DNA of 64,000 bases, taken from Ehretia macrophylla. Its lineage: Eukaryota; Streptophyta; Magnoliopsida; Boraginales; Ehretiaceae. The stretch lies in NCBI GenBank assembly GCA_037974665.1, contig CM075781.1, positions 35,441,235 to 35,505,234 on the forward strand. The letters are read 5' to 3'. Made by a program: the position numbers and the translations under genes. Shown one piece after another: positions 35,370 to 49,000 of this stretch. Position 1 is the first letter of the stretch. The number at the start of each line of letters is the position of its first letter. The notes under the pieces are model-generated. The model made no database searches, was not told the DNA's origin, and saw only the letters and a list, made by a program, of their open reading frames with translations.

Positions 35370-35876
35370 CTAATTGAAAGACCGAACAAGAAATGAAAAG
35401 TTGTATAAGAGAGAGTAATATGTGGCTAGAAATTACAACGAATCTGCAATGCTGATTGTCCTACAATTAGAATGCTAAAATTATATACATAAATGATGGA
35501 GTGATTGATGAAACTGCGTGGTGAATAATTTTGGACAGATGGAGCTTTGGTTGTATGCTGATTTGGCCGCACGAATATCGTCAATAAAATCGGTAGTCCA
35601 AACTTACACCTAATTAAAGAATTCAATATCTTTCAGTAGATTCTCAATTCAAAATATATATATAGATTCCCTCAATAAAGCCCGAGTCTGCAGTTACCTT
35701 AATTGGAAGATGATGTTCATAGGAGACTTGTATCTAATGCGAAGACTTAAGGTGAACGTAAACAATTCAAAAACCTGTATCAAATTCTCCTTTGAACATT
35801 CATACATAGGGCCTTGATGGTGAAGTGGGAGCCACATCTATAAATGTGGAAGCCATGGTCCCCTACTAGAATATAG
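35370..35876 (+). promoter_or_regulatory. Upstream region of the terpene synthase gene
   Basis: About 500 bp separate the TRIM from the TATA box. This is all the promoter-proximal DNA not made of a recognised element. No specific regulatory motif can be claimed from sequence alone. Confidence 0.5.
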
Positions 35877-35884
35877 CTATAAAT
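35877..35884 (+). promoter_or_regulatory. TATA box of the terpene synthase gene
   Basis: TATAAATA lies 36 bp before the start codon at 35920. Transcription would start near 35908-35915, giving a very short leader. Confidence 0.6.
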
Positions 35885-35919
35885 ACTCAAGAAGATACAA
35901 TTCATCTCCACAAAGTTGC

Positions 35920-38900
35920 ATGAGTAGCACCTCACTAAAAAAGCTCAAAATGGATTTAATTTGTGCCCATTTAGCCCCATCTAAACTTTTGATAGCTTCG
36001 AACTACACTGCACATCTTGCAAAGACTAAACTCGTTCGTCATGCATGTAGAGCTGCGACCAATAAGTGGAGCGTCACTCATGATGTCACTGCAAATTCTA
36101 ACTCCTCAAAGCAGCATGATTACTGTGATTCCTATGTGGGTTGCATGGTACAATATTTATTTGCGATTTTTTTCACTATTTATTTGTGAATTTTTTGCTA
36201 AGTTAAATAATCCACCTGCAGGATAAGCTCTCCATGGAATATAGGCAAAAAATAAAGGATATCAGGCCCGTAATTAGTTCAGTCGAAGATCCACTGCAAA
36301 GTTTGATGTTGATCGATGCCACCCAACGGCTAGGCATTGAATATCACTTCCAGGAAGAAATTGAAGCAATTATACAACGGCAAGATATGGCAAATAACTT
36401 CAGAAATCACGATCAGTACCAAAGTTTATTTGAGGTTTCACTTTGTTTCAGGCTTTTGAGACAAAATGGTCACTATGTTCCTACAGGTTAACATTTTTCT
36501 TTCTGCTCCGTTAAATCCCATGTTATCAAAGACGACAAACAATAGCAACAGAAAACGAAAAGAAAAATAAGAAACACACAGATTTTACGTGGAAACCCCT
36601 TGACGGGAAAAACTACGGGCAGAGGAGGAGCAAATTCACTATATCGAAAAATTGGTACAAAAGGTGAGCAAATAGAGTTGGCTACCAAAAACCTACTTGA
36701 CAAACCTAAATACATTACTATATATAGGCTCATACAAATAAAACCCTGATCCCAAAAGGTCCATACCACCACAGACCCTAATTTTTCTCCAAAAATAAGT
36801 TTTTACCAAATGGGTCGCACCGCGAGCTTTTCGGGTTGGGCCAAATAGAATTCGGTCACCAACTCTAACATCCCACATCGAAACCCATATGCCAAAAAGA
36901 CCACGTAATAAGGTTATGGGCCAACTCCAAATACTATCAAATGGTTTTAAGATGAAAATCTATGATACTTAATATGGTATTAGAGTTAGGCTTTGGTACA
37001 ATCGTATTCGTCCACGTATGACCCATCTCTCGCTTCCCTCGATTGTCATCGGGTCACACGTTAATTAAGCTATACTCTCGGAAGAAACATAGATGTATTA
37101 ATTAATTGACATAATATCTTGCAGAGGTATTTGACGACTTCAAGGACAAGGAGGGCAGATTTAAGGGAGAATTGAGACGAGACATTAGGGGATTGATGGA
37201 GTTATACGAAGCCACACAGCTAAACATAGAAGGAGAAGATAATTTGTTTGAAGCTGCCAATTTCAGTAGGAAGCATCTTAACAAGTCACTGAAACATCTT
37301 GATGAAAGTCAGGCTAAAAAGGTTAGGAACACATTGAAACATCCGTACCACAAGAGCTTATCAAAATTTATGGCGAAAAGCTTTTTCAAAGATATCAAAG
37401 GCGTTCATGCATGGATAAAACCTTTGCAAGAGCTGGCAAGAATGGAATTTATGATAGCACAATGCATGCATAGACAGGAATTATCGCAAATATTAAAGTA
37501 AGTTTGGGGGGACAAATTAACATTTCGGCCTTTAATCAAATTAAAACTGTCCTTATGACATACATTTTTTAATTTTAGGTGGTGGAAAGATCTTCACTTG
37601 TTGAAAGATTTGAAGCTTGCCAGGGATCAACCACTAAAATGGTATGCATGGACCATGGCCTCCCTTGGTGATACTAACTTGTCAGAACTGAGAATTGAGG
37701 TCACAAAGTCCATCTCCTTCATTTACATCATCGATGATATCTTTGATATTTATGGGACACTTGATGAGCTGACACTCTTTACAGAAGCTGTTAACAGGTA
37801 TTTAGATGACATTTTAAGCATTAGGTTAAAGTCAAAATACCCCGTAAGTTTATGAATAATCGCAAACACACCTCTCAAACTTTGCATATTACCCAAATTC
37901 GTCAGTTCAAGTCATTTATTTGGAAAATTTTTGCATAATGACCATCACATCCAAGATATATAGTTAATAAGGCTTGTTGAAAAGCCGGTTGTCGTACTTG
38001 ATTAATTTCCCTTTGCTGTTCAAAGTGGATAGTTTCATTTTCTTTAATTTCTTAATTGTTTTTTAATATAGTAATTTTAGAGAAACATATTAGATTAACA
38101 TATTTATATATAATGTAAGACAAATTGTATAAATTTGAACTGTTAAGATAACCCTAGAGATGAAAACAGTCATTCAAAATTAAAAAACAAAGAGTACAAT
38201 ATTACTATGAGTAGTTACAATTGTTATGAGTTAAATTTCCCAACACAAAGATCTTTATACAAAATAACATCCAAGATAATAGACATTAAAACTGAGTGGC
38301 ATCTTATACAAACCACAATGAATTCAATAATAAGAAATGAAGAATAAATTTTCCTATAAAAACTAACCAAAAATATTAGGTTTGTACATATGGTATATTA
38401 AAAGTATATGGACAATTTTCATAGATTACTTATAAAATATGAGGGGACTTAAGTTATTACACGAAGAGTTATTCTTGAAAATATGCATTTATGGAGCATC
38501 GATGTATACAAAAGAAAGTATATATAATAAAATTAATCAACATGGGGAATCCGAATATAACCTTTAAATTTTATAGAGTTGTTTGAAATTTATCGATTAA
38601 TTCAGGGGGCATTTTGGCTTTTGCCCAAGGCGGACCTAAGTGTAAGAGAGGGTGTATACACTTGAAAAAAATATATTTTTTTCTAAAAAATTATTGTATT
38701 GAACACTTTCGGTGTATGAGTGCACACCCTTACCTCTCTTACCGCATGAATACACAAACTGTCCTAAATTTGGGTACTTGGATCTGTCACTATTTTTACC
38801 AACGACTATCCTCGACATATATCCAATTTTAATACAACTACTACATGTAGATGGGATTCTGCTGAAGTCGACCAGTTACCTGACTACATGAGGATTTGTT

Positions 38901-39972
38901 TCAAGGCTCTCTTTGACGTTACAAATGAGATAGGACATAAGATCGATAGAAAATATGGACACAATCCTGTATACTTTCTACGCAAGACGGTACATCCATG
39001 TCTTCTTGTGATATATAATCATCTACTGTCAATGAACTGATCATATGCTAAATTTTTTGACAACATTTTTCATTTTGCAGTGGGCAAGTTTGTGCAATGC
39101 ATTTTTAGCAGAAGCTAAATGTTTTGCATCAAGGAACCTCCCCAAAGCAGATGAATACCTACAAATTGCCACAATAAGTTCAGGAGTACATGTTGCACTA
39201 GTTCATACGTTCTTCCTTTTGGGCCTGGGTGCAACAAAGGAAAGTGCAATATGTTTAAATGATATAGCAGACATGACTTCTTCTGTCGCGACAATTCTTC
39301 GCCTTTGGGATGATTTAGGGAATGCCAAGGTAATGAATTAAAACACTTCAAACAATTCCACTAGTAGTGTTAATTTTTGGGAAATTTGCACTAGTGGTCC
39401 CTCTTGTTTTTACTAAAATTTCAAATTCGTTCTTATTGTGCAAAATTAGTCACTTTAGTCCCTATTATTTCTCAAAAAATTCAAATTAGTTCTATTATTT
39501 TTCAAAACAATTCAATTTAGTCCCTGCCTTTTGGGGAAACCAGAGGGATTAAATTAACTAAATAAACAATAAGGATGAAATTAAAATTTTGGAGAACAAT
39601 AAGGACTATATGTGTTATTTTTCCTTAATTTTTTCAAGTAAGTATATTGTGGAACCAATATGCAATTTACAGGATGAGAACCAAGATGGTCGTGATGGGT
39701 CATATATCGATTACTACGTTCATGAACACGGTGTTACAGTCGAATTTGCCCGTCAACATGTTCTTAATATGATCTCAAACGAATGGAAGAAACTTAACAA
39801 GGAGAGTCTTCGTCTAAGTAAATTTTCAGCAACATTTACAAAGGCTTCACTGAATTCGGCAAGGATGGTCCCTTTGATGTACAATTACGATGATGATCAA
39901 AGTCTTCCACTCCTTGAGGCACATATTAAGTCTATGTTCCAGGATGATTTATCCTTAGATCTCGTCTCATAA
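35920..39972 (+). CDS. Terpene synthase, TPS-g type (linalool/nerolidol synthase-like), seven exons
   Basis: This class I terpene synthase is expected to ionise geranyl or farnesyl diphosphate with Mg2+ and release an acyclic alcohol such as linalool or nerolidol. The product cannot be read from sequence. Exons are 35920-36147, 36222-36486, 37125-37497, 37579-37797, 38851-38989, 39081-39329 and 39673-39972. All introns are GT/AG and all phases agree, giving 590 residues. The N-terminal RRX8W motif of TPS-b is absent; KWSV stands at its end, as in TPS-g. DDIFD is at 341-345. The second metal motif reads DDLGNAKDE (485-493), with Asn489 where Ser/Thr is usual. The first ~45 residues are basic and Ser/Ala-containing but weak as a transit peptide, so cytosol or plastid is open; Met11 is an alternative start. 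Intron 2 holds an antisense solo LTR. The last exon is nearly identical to the copy at 1-284. Confidence 0.93.
36521..36870 (-). mobile_element. Solo LTR in TPS intron 2, antisense
   Basis: The block is 350 bp long, starts TGTTATCAAAG and ends CTCTAACA on the plus strand, with the perfect 5-bp target duplication TCCCA at 36516-36520 and 36871-36875. Read on the minus strand it has a CTATATATAG box and an exposed CCCGTAGTTTTTCCCGTC tract, a common LTR feature of Copia elements. It interrupts no exon. Just downstream (about 36876-36980) lies a second decayed LTR-like piece ending near ATGGTATTAGAG. Confidence 0.85.
37798..38850 (+). other. Intron 4 of the TPS gene, 1.05 kb
   Basis: This is the largest intron. 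It is AT-rich, with no coding similarity. A short inverted repeat (TAAGAGAGGGTG near 38643, CACCCTTACCTCTCTTA near 38725) may mark a small old MITE, but its borders could not be set. Confidence 0.6.
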
Positions 39973-40070
39973 GACGAGAATATCTTTTCATTACAAAAGT
40001 GTTTGAGTATATCAAAAAAGTGAATCTTATGATTAAGGCTTTCTTGTTATGATTAAGCGAAAGTCACATG

Positions 40071-43000
40071 TGTTATGAAATGATATATGTGGATATTCAT
40101 GGACTATAGAAGATACTATTGATTGTAATCCAAAATCAAGCCCAAGAGAACAAAGGCCTATTAGAAATTACTTGGAGAACAAGTTGTGTTTCCTATAAAT
40201 AGAGCTCTCTACATTGTAATATGACACATCAAGAAATTCAATACAAGTTTCTTCTCTCATTCTCTCTATTTTATTTCTCTCTTTATTTTATTGTCTCTTT
40301 TATTTTCTCTCTAGTTTTATAACACGTTATCAGCACGATAATCTCTATCAATCTTAGAGATAAGAAGAGGAAAAGACAAATATGAAGGTTGTAGAAAAAA
40401 GTATTATTGACAACATGAGGATATTTCATACCGCGAATTTCGGTAATGTTTCTTTTAACCTCTTGTCAATTTTATTTTGAAATATATGTCTCATGATGTC
40501 AAATCTCATGAACAAAAAAAAAGTTCGTTGTTTCATTATATTGAGCAATGAAAATTTTCCTAAAAAGCTTATATTTAAATTCATATGGTTGCGAACCTAA
40601 AATTCGTTGCTTTTGATATCTCAGACAATAATATATATTCGTAAACCCTCGAGATTAAAACCCATATGGATAAAATTTTGGTGAAATACTTTTAAGAAGA
40701 AAATCACATATCCCTGAAGGATTGCGATAAAATAATGATATTCCTTCATCATTATCTCCAAGAAGGCTAAAGCCTAAATATATTATGATAAATGATACAT
40801 ATATCCTTTTGCAAAATTTGAGAAGAAATATTTGATCATCATGACAAGGCAATGATCTTCTAAAAACTCACTATGAATGAATTTATCTGCAATTGCAGAA
40901 TTTTAAGATTATAAGCGAGCATGATTCCGTAATGTTTGAATTACTTCTCAATTAAAATTATGCGGAAGTAATATGAAAATGGAAGACATGTTAAAGAGAA
41001 GTATATTATATTTTTATGCCTTGAATATGTTCCTAAATTAACATTATTGAGAGTATAGTATTGAACAAAATATTTTGGATTTGTTACCACATCCATTGGA
41101 AATTATAAACTTTGATGAAACATCATCAATTATGCCAATTGGCTTATAACCATTCTCTAAAGTGAATGGTATATCATCTTATTGTCATGGATGTGATTGC
41201 GGCGATGGTTGTGGTTATATAGATATTATGATGATCATAAACAACTCAAATTTTAGAAAGCCTGAAAATAATCATAAGGGATATAGAAAAAAGAAAGGAA
41301 AGATTAAAAAAAGAAACCCTAATGATTGGTAATAATGTGTCTTGAAAAAATATTAGACATATACTTGTCATATGTTTTATTAACGTCTACCAAATTTTTA
41401 TGTTATCTTCCTTCTTAATATTATCAGTTTTTTAATAATAAGATATGCACGAATTGTTTAATTCTTTATTAGTTACACACTTGTGTGCATGTAGACTTTA
41501 TACCATGTAATGGTCAACCACGACTATTTCATGCTTTAAAGTCATGATAAAATTTTTCCTTTTATATGTCACTTCTATTTAGTAGATCTTAACTATTTGA
41601 GAAATAGAAGTATTATCTTATGTTTTAGAATTTTTCATACAAGTATGTTATTAAATTATTGAAATTCTCTAACTTCAAGAAGGAAAGGATATTGGGATCC
41701 CAATACCGAAAAATAATTTGTATAGTTATTACATCATGATATGTACATGTAGACAATATTGACATTGCAATTAAATAAGTTTTTATTCATGTTTAGGTAT
41801 GAAACATATGTGTTTCATATAATGGTTGAACTCTATGAGTATTACAGTTTCTTAGAAGGAATTGTCTGTTAAGAAAAAAAATTGAGTACAGTTATTGTGT
41901 AATACTTGATTGGTTTTATTTTGGATATACTTTGTTACATTTATATATTAATGAGATATATCAAAATTTAAGAATATGATGTTTAATTATAAATCAAAAA
42001 CTGATTAGAATACGATGAATAAATTTGAAAAGTTGATTAATGCACTGAGTTAGATGTATTGTTTAATTAATTACATGTCTTCTAAAGATGAATAATAGTT
42101 CATTTATATAAGTTGACATTGGAATAAAAAATTTGGTATACTATCATCATACTTTTGGTACATATAATACAAGTTGTTTGACTTTATCTCACTATATATG
42201 ATGCTTGCTTTATTACAATATATGATGCATATATATGAGTTTTTAATTGTTTAACATATGCATTGTACAATCAAAATATATGATACTCCATACATATTGA
42301 ATGTAGGTGTTAGTTTTCTGGCCTCTTAAATCAATTTGATAATTAATCAAATCAACTAAGTAAGTTTGCAAGAAAGTAAATTTGTTGCAACAAAAGTAAG
42401 AACACGGAAATTTTAACGTGCTTCAACCAACTTGGTCTACGTCCACGCGGCCATCACTTAGCCAACAAACCAATCCACTAAGTTTCAAGAGATTACAGAC
42501 ACCAATGGAAACTTACGCAATTGAAGACTCCCTCTTAACCCTTGCTGCCTAGGTGTAAGACTCCCTTAGTAGATTCTCTAGTTTGGCGAGCTCCCCTCGA
42601 CTTACAAAAGTTCTCTCCCGTGAGCACACCTTCTTCTCCCGAAGAATGTATACTAAAACATAAATAAAAGAGTCTTGAAACTCTAGATGGATTAGTCAAT
42701 ACATATGACAAAAACTGACTGTGTTGCAACATTAAATAAAACATTCAGTATATTCTGTTACACAACATGTTGCAACACGACCTGACACAAACAGCTCATT
42801 GCTAACTCACGAATCTGTTCCTTTTTCTGCTTATTGCTCGCTGTCTATTCAACTGAGAATTGACACGCCTATTTGAAGGATTTGCTGTAGACATTGAGTA
42901 TACGTAGGAGTGTCTTCAAGTTGATCTCTTTTAGCATAAGAGTTCTTGATAACTTGAACTTTATCACCTTATCACCTTATCCTCAAAGATATAGGAACTC

Positions 43001-46000
43001 TTCATAACATAAACTCTATTTGAACTTGGACACTTCAAGGCATGAAGTCTTTTTTCATTCGGACTCATAATCTGAACTTTATTTGAATGTGGAGTCTTCA
43101 TAATCAATTACTTGTAATAGTCAAACAACTACACAAAATATCCACACAATATTTTTGCTAAAACATGGCCAATAAAATAATTAAAATCAGATCTTAAAAA
43201 TCTCCCCTTTTGGCTTTGTTTTGGAAAAAATTCACAAGCAATGGTTAGCATCAAAATAAGCAATGAAAACAATTTCCCCCTTAGCAAGGTAACTCATAAT
43301 TGAGCAAAACGCAAAACATAAACCAACAATTATAAACCATTATAATGGAAGCAAAGCTTTAAAACATAAACAACATAAACCATTGTCTTGTCTCTCCTCC
43401 TTTGACAAAAGAAACCAAAGTAGTAGAATAGAGTATCAGAGCAATAGAAGCATAACATAAAACATCAAACAGAAATATGGATCCAGAGCACAGTAGCAGA
43501 ATGTAAATATAGCAAAATATCATAGCAAAACCAAAACCAATAAAGTATCAGAGAAATAATCATCAAGCAAATGACCATTCAAACAGCGGATTTAGAGACG
43601 AAATCAAGTAGGGTCTGCTGTCCTTCCATCAACTTCTCAAGATTAGCCATGATCGTCTGTTGATTAGCTTTAACAGTGGCTTGATTGTTGCATAGCTCAT
43701 AGACTTCACTCTGATGTTTCTGCACCTGTTGCAACAACACATCAAAAGATGTTACAGAAGTTGGTTCAACATGCCTTCAGCTCGAGGCTCCCCCTGAATA
43801 TCTACCTTATGCTGACCCTGCAAAAACTTGGGAGAAAACTCCTGAACGAGTGGATATCGTGCTTGCTTTCAAGAAACCTGTAAAACAATGTCCTAGCACT
43901 TTCTCAAGAAGATGAAGTGGTGAGTAAAGAAGAGATAAGAGAAAAATTCGTATGAGATATTGAGAAGCCTTAGATTAGTAAACTCTATAGAAGAAAGAGT
44001 TTTTCAATGATTAAAGTCCTAGATTAACATGTAACAATGCCACAAGTGTATTGGACTCAAACTCTTCGTAAATAGTCACAACTTTGTAATTCACCAATGT
44101 CAACATATATCTGCCATGTCATCAAACAATTTTGATACCAAAACAAAACTTATCTTCCCATTTTTGTTTTCTTTACGGCACAAGCTTAGTTGAAATTTTT
44201 TTTTGTTTCTGTCCATGTTGCAATATTACTTCACCAATCAGCCACTTAAGCACTCAAATTTATGAATTATTTACCAAACACAAAACAATGAATGTCACAC
44301 ACAATCCATATTAATTGTGATGTCATCAACAAGAAATTAGATTTATTCAATACTTAAATCACACAAGAATTTATAACTTGAACCATGTGTGTGTGTGAAA
44401 GCTATATAGAGATCTTTCTTGAAATTCCTCATAATCAAGATTACAAGATTTAGAATTTAAAACAACATATTCAAACAACCTGATCGTCTAATCACATTGC
44501 AAACAATTTTTTGTTTTTTTTTTTGTTTTTGTTTTTTTTTTCAAAACGAATATTGAACTTGATAGCTTTCACTCTAGAACCATCAATCTGGTCTAGGTAG
44601 CTTTTTCCAGTCTCTACTTTCTTCTCTTTTTTTTTTTTCTTGCCTTTGTTTTTTTTCCTTTTTTTTTTCTTTTCTTTTCATAAGTGAATAGAGTACAGGA
44701 ATGGATAAAGAAATTTCTCTTTAAATCCAAAGTCACTAGGAAGTCCAAATTCCTACACTTGCAAACCATTAAAATCAGTTTCTCAATCAAATCAAAATAT
44801 AGTATGCACAAGAAGTTTGGTTCAAATAATAAATCTCAAGTTGATTTAATTATTAAACTTTCACATCTCTTGAGACTTATCACTTTCATGTTTCAATGCA
44901 TGTGCCAATAGTAATTGGTACAAACATCAATAGCTTTTTTTCAAAACTTTAAATCTCACAGAGTCAAGTGCCTTAGTGAAAATGTTTGCTAGTTGATGTT
45001 CAGTTGCAACATATTCTAAAGCAATTTTTTTGTTTCAACTATACCATTTTTTTTGTGTGTTGAAAACTCATGTGATATTCATTGTGCAGTGTAAAATTCA
45101 GAAAAAAGCAAAGTTCTCAAATTTTCTACTATGATCATTTTTTATTCTAACAACCTTTCTTATGTTGTAACTTTTATCTGTTTTTAACCTTGAGCACAAA
45201 TCTTTAAATGTATCAAATGTGTCAGATTTTCTTACCCAGATCTGTTTCAAGTTCTGTTGCGACATATCAACCCTTACTTTTGGTTATTTCCTAGGCTTAT
45301 CATGAAAGAAGGGATTGACAAACATACCTCTTTTCAGATCATCAATATACCTATTGCATCGTGGTCTGATATGTCCAGGAACGCCACAGTAGTGACAAAT
45401 TGGAACAAATCTCCTTTGCTTTCCTTCTGAAATTTTTGCCTTTGTCGTAGGCGATGTTGCAACATGCGGTTCCAGCTTCGGCTCCTTAGATTCTTTGACA
45501 AAGATAGTTTTTCCCTTTGAAGTACCTTCTTGGAACCCAATTCCAGTATGATCTCCATTTTGCTTTTGAATTGACAACATATGATCAAGCTTCAAAGTAC
45601 CTGAATTCAATATCTTCACATTTCGCTGAATTTGTTTAAGCTCCAGTTGCAACTCTTAAATCTTATGTTGACTCTTGGCTGCTTGAACCTGGTGGTTTCT
45701 CACTGATTTTGTCAAATCAGCTTTTTGTTCCTCCAATTCATTGATCTTTTCCTCAAGTTCTTGATTTTTCTTGCATACAATCAGCCATTTTTCATACATC
45801 TCCTTGTATGCTCTCATGATTCCTTCTTCATCTAGATCATCATCACTCTCTGTTTCTGAATTCGTGCTGCTGTCATTTGATTACACATGTCCTGTTGTGA
45901 ACGTTGTTGCAACAGATGGTGTGACATTAGTTGAAATAGTCTTTTTACCATTCTGTCCTGTTGCAACAGCGAATGCAACATAGTTGCTGGTGTTTCCTTC

Positions 46001-49000
46001 ATCACCTTCAGAAACATCATCAGAATCTTCATCACTCCAAGTAGTGTTCATGGCCTTGTTCTTTGTCTTCAAGGTATTTGCACATCCAGCCTGTATATGA
46101 CCAAATCCTTCGCATTCCCTGCACTGAATACATTTATTTCTCTTTTTCTCCTCGTATGTTCTTCCATCACGAATTGTGTCCATTCCTGCAAAAAAACCAA
46201 AAAAACTTTCCCAAAGATCTACCTGAGTTAGTTCAGTAACCCGCTCTGATACCACTTGTTAGTTTTCTGGCCTCTTAAATCAATTTGATAATTAATCAAA
46301 TCAACTAAGTAAGTTTACAAGAAAGTAAATTTGTTACAACAAAAGTAAGAACACAGAAATTTTAACGTGGTTTAACCAACTTGGTCTACGTCCACGTGGC
46401 CATCCCTTGGCCAACAAACCAATCCACTAAGTTTCAAGAGATTACTGACAGCAATTGAAACTTATGTAATTGAAGACTTCCTCTTAACCCTTGCCGCCTA
46501 GGTGTAAGACTCCCTTAGTAGATTCTCTAGTTTGGCGAGCTCCGCTCGACTTACAAAAATTCTCTCCCGATAACACACTTTCTTCTCCCAAAAAATGTAT
46601 ACTAAAACATAAATAAAAGAGTCTTGAAACTCTAGATGGATTGGTCAATACATATGACAAAAACTGACTGTGTTGCAACACTAAATAAAACATTCAGTAC
46701 ATTCTGTTACACAGCATGTTACAACACGACCTGACACAGACAACCTATTGCTAACTCACGAATCTGTTCCTTTTTCTGCTCACTGCTCGTTGTCTATTCA
46801 ACTGAGAATTGACACGCCTATTTGAAGGATTTGCTGCAGACGTTGAGTATACGTAGGAGTGTCTTCAAGTTGATCTCTTTTAGCATGAGAGTTCTTGATA
46901 ACTTGAACTTTATCACCTTATCACCTTATCGTCAAAGATGCAGGAACCCTTCATAACATAAACTCTATTTGAACTTGGACACTTCAAGGCATGAAGTCTT
47001 CTTTTATTCAGACTCTTCATAATCTGAACTTCATTTGAATGTGGAGTCTTCATAATCAATTACCTGCAATAGTCAAACAACTACACAAAATATCAACACA
47101 ATATTTTTGCTAAAACATAGCCAATAAAATAATTAAAATCAGATCTTAACAGTAGGTATACTACCTATTGAGGTTTTCATCATTCTTATTGTGTAATGTA
47201 CATTAGAATGATATTATATTCATGGTATACACTAACATTTAGATATTGTTTCTATTCTTAACATGATCAAGAGCATTCATATAGTGCCTCTTTGATTTTG
47301 ATGTTTAGAACTTCCCCTTATTGTGAAAATAGTTTTCTCTTAAGATATCATGTTTAAAACATGAATCTAAACTATATATATACATTTTATTTCATTTAAT
47401 TATTGTTTAAATAAATACAGATTTATTAAATATCTGATTGAAGATTCTTGAAAAACCTATGTAAATTATTGAAGATTTCTGAAAACTTACGTTTCCTAAA
47501 TAAACATAACTGAAAATAAGCAATGATTTGCAGTAGATCATAAAATAGTCTATTATATTTGAGAGATATATGTTTGAAGTGTTTTCATATTGAGACCACA
47601 TATTAAAGAAATGAATAATATCTCTATATTATGTCGTTTATCTCTTGTAAAAGGTATCCATGAGAAAATTGGTAGCATTATCTTCTGGTTTATATGAGTC
47701 TAGTGGACTCCAATATTCTGAATAACCAGATGTTATTTTCTTGACATGACCACTTGTGTCATATGGGTGTAAAATTGAGAGAAAGTTTTTTTTAAAATTC
47801 AACATAAACACCCATTAAAGAATCAGAAGATTCTTTTATAAGTGAATCTTCATGTCCTGTTTGTCCCCAAAGAAAAATAATTATACAAGGCAATCCCCAA
47901 ATAATGTTGATATTGAATCGTATATATTTCTAAAATGAATTCAATGGGATATATATGAGTCTAGCAAACTCTTTTATTAATCGCTTGTATCGATCGGTAG
48001 ACTATTACTTACAAGGTTGCCTAATTTTTGTCGGGGACATAAATCATATGTGGCAGCATTTAGACCAAATACCTCATCTTATAAAATATGAGTACGCAAT
48101 ATATGTTACAATGTTCTACCATAGCGCACAAAGATGAGTTTACAAAGAAAATTGGGAACTTATATTTGAATCTCCGTTAATGTTGGACATTTTAAATCTT
48201 TGACTGGAGTTGAATTTATAGAATTTATTGCTAATTGTTGAAATAAAGTTCTCAGGATCAGGGGGAGAAAAATAAAAACTGGACAATAAGAATTTTTATA
48301 GAATGCATCAAAATATTGATCCTCGCATACTCAATATGAACTGGAAGTTCAAAAAATTACTTATTTGCAAAGATGCATTTAGTTTTAGAAAAAACTGACT
48401 GACTCACAATATCAGCTTTAAATGCTCCTATTTGAAGTAATGTTATTGAAATGAGTCTATTACACACCTGAAGCGTGGTAGAACTCTCGGTTCCAAAGAA
48501 AACAAATGAGCAAAATAAAACAAGTTGGCATTTTGAAAGTGTTTGATATCCTGAAGATATCAAGATACAAAAACAAGTAGAAAATATAACAGAGAAAGAA
48601 ATACTCCGAGGGAGAATCAGGTACCTGAATATGATATGCATATCGAAAATATTGAGAATAATGAGATCTCGCTCAGTTATATTACTATTGAAAAAAAGAA
48701 TGGATCTGAAAAGAGAAATTGATCATGATCAAATATTTGAATATGCAGTAGCTACTGATCTTATCAATAAAAGCGAGGATTTTTTAATAGAAGTCCATTC
48801 AAGAATGTCGGTATATAAATAATTAGGCAAAATAAAAAGACGCAATCTAGGCAATCAAATTCACATTAAATATGTGAAGTTTTTGGACCATGAAGGTCAA
48901 CACACCTTTGTGTATGGGATTGAGGGGGAGTGTAATGAAAAAATCCCATATTGTTTAAAAAGTTCAAGGAATGTACCATAAGTTGGCTAGCTCTTAAACT

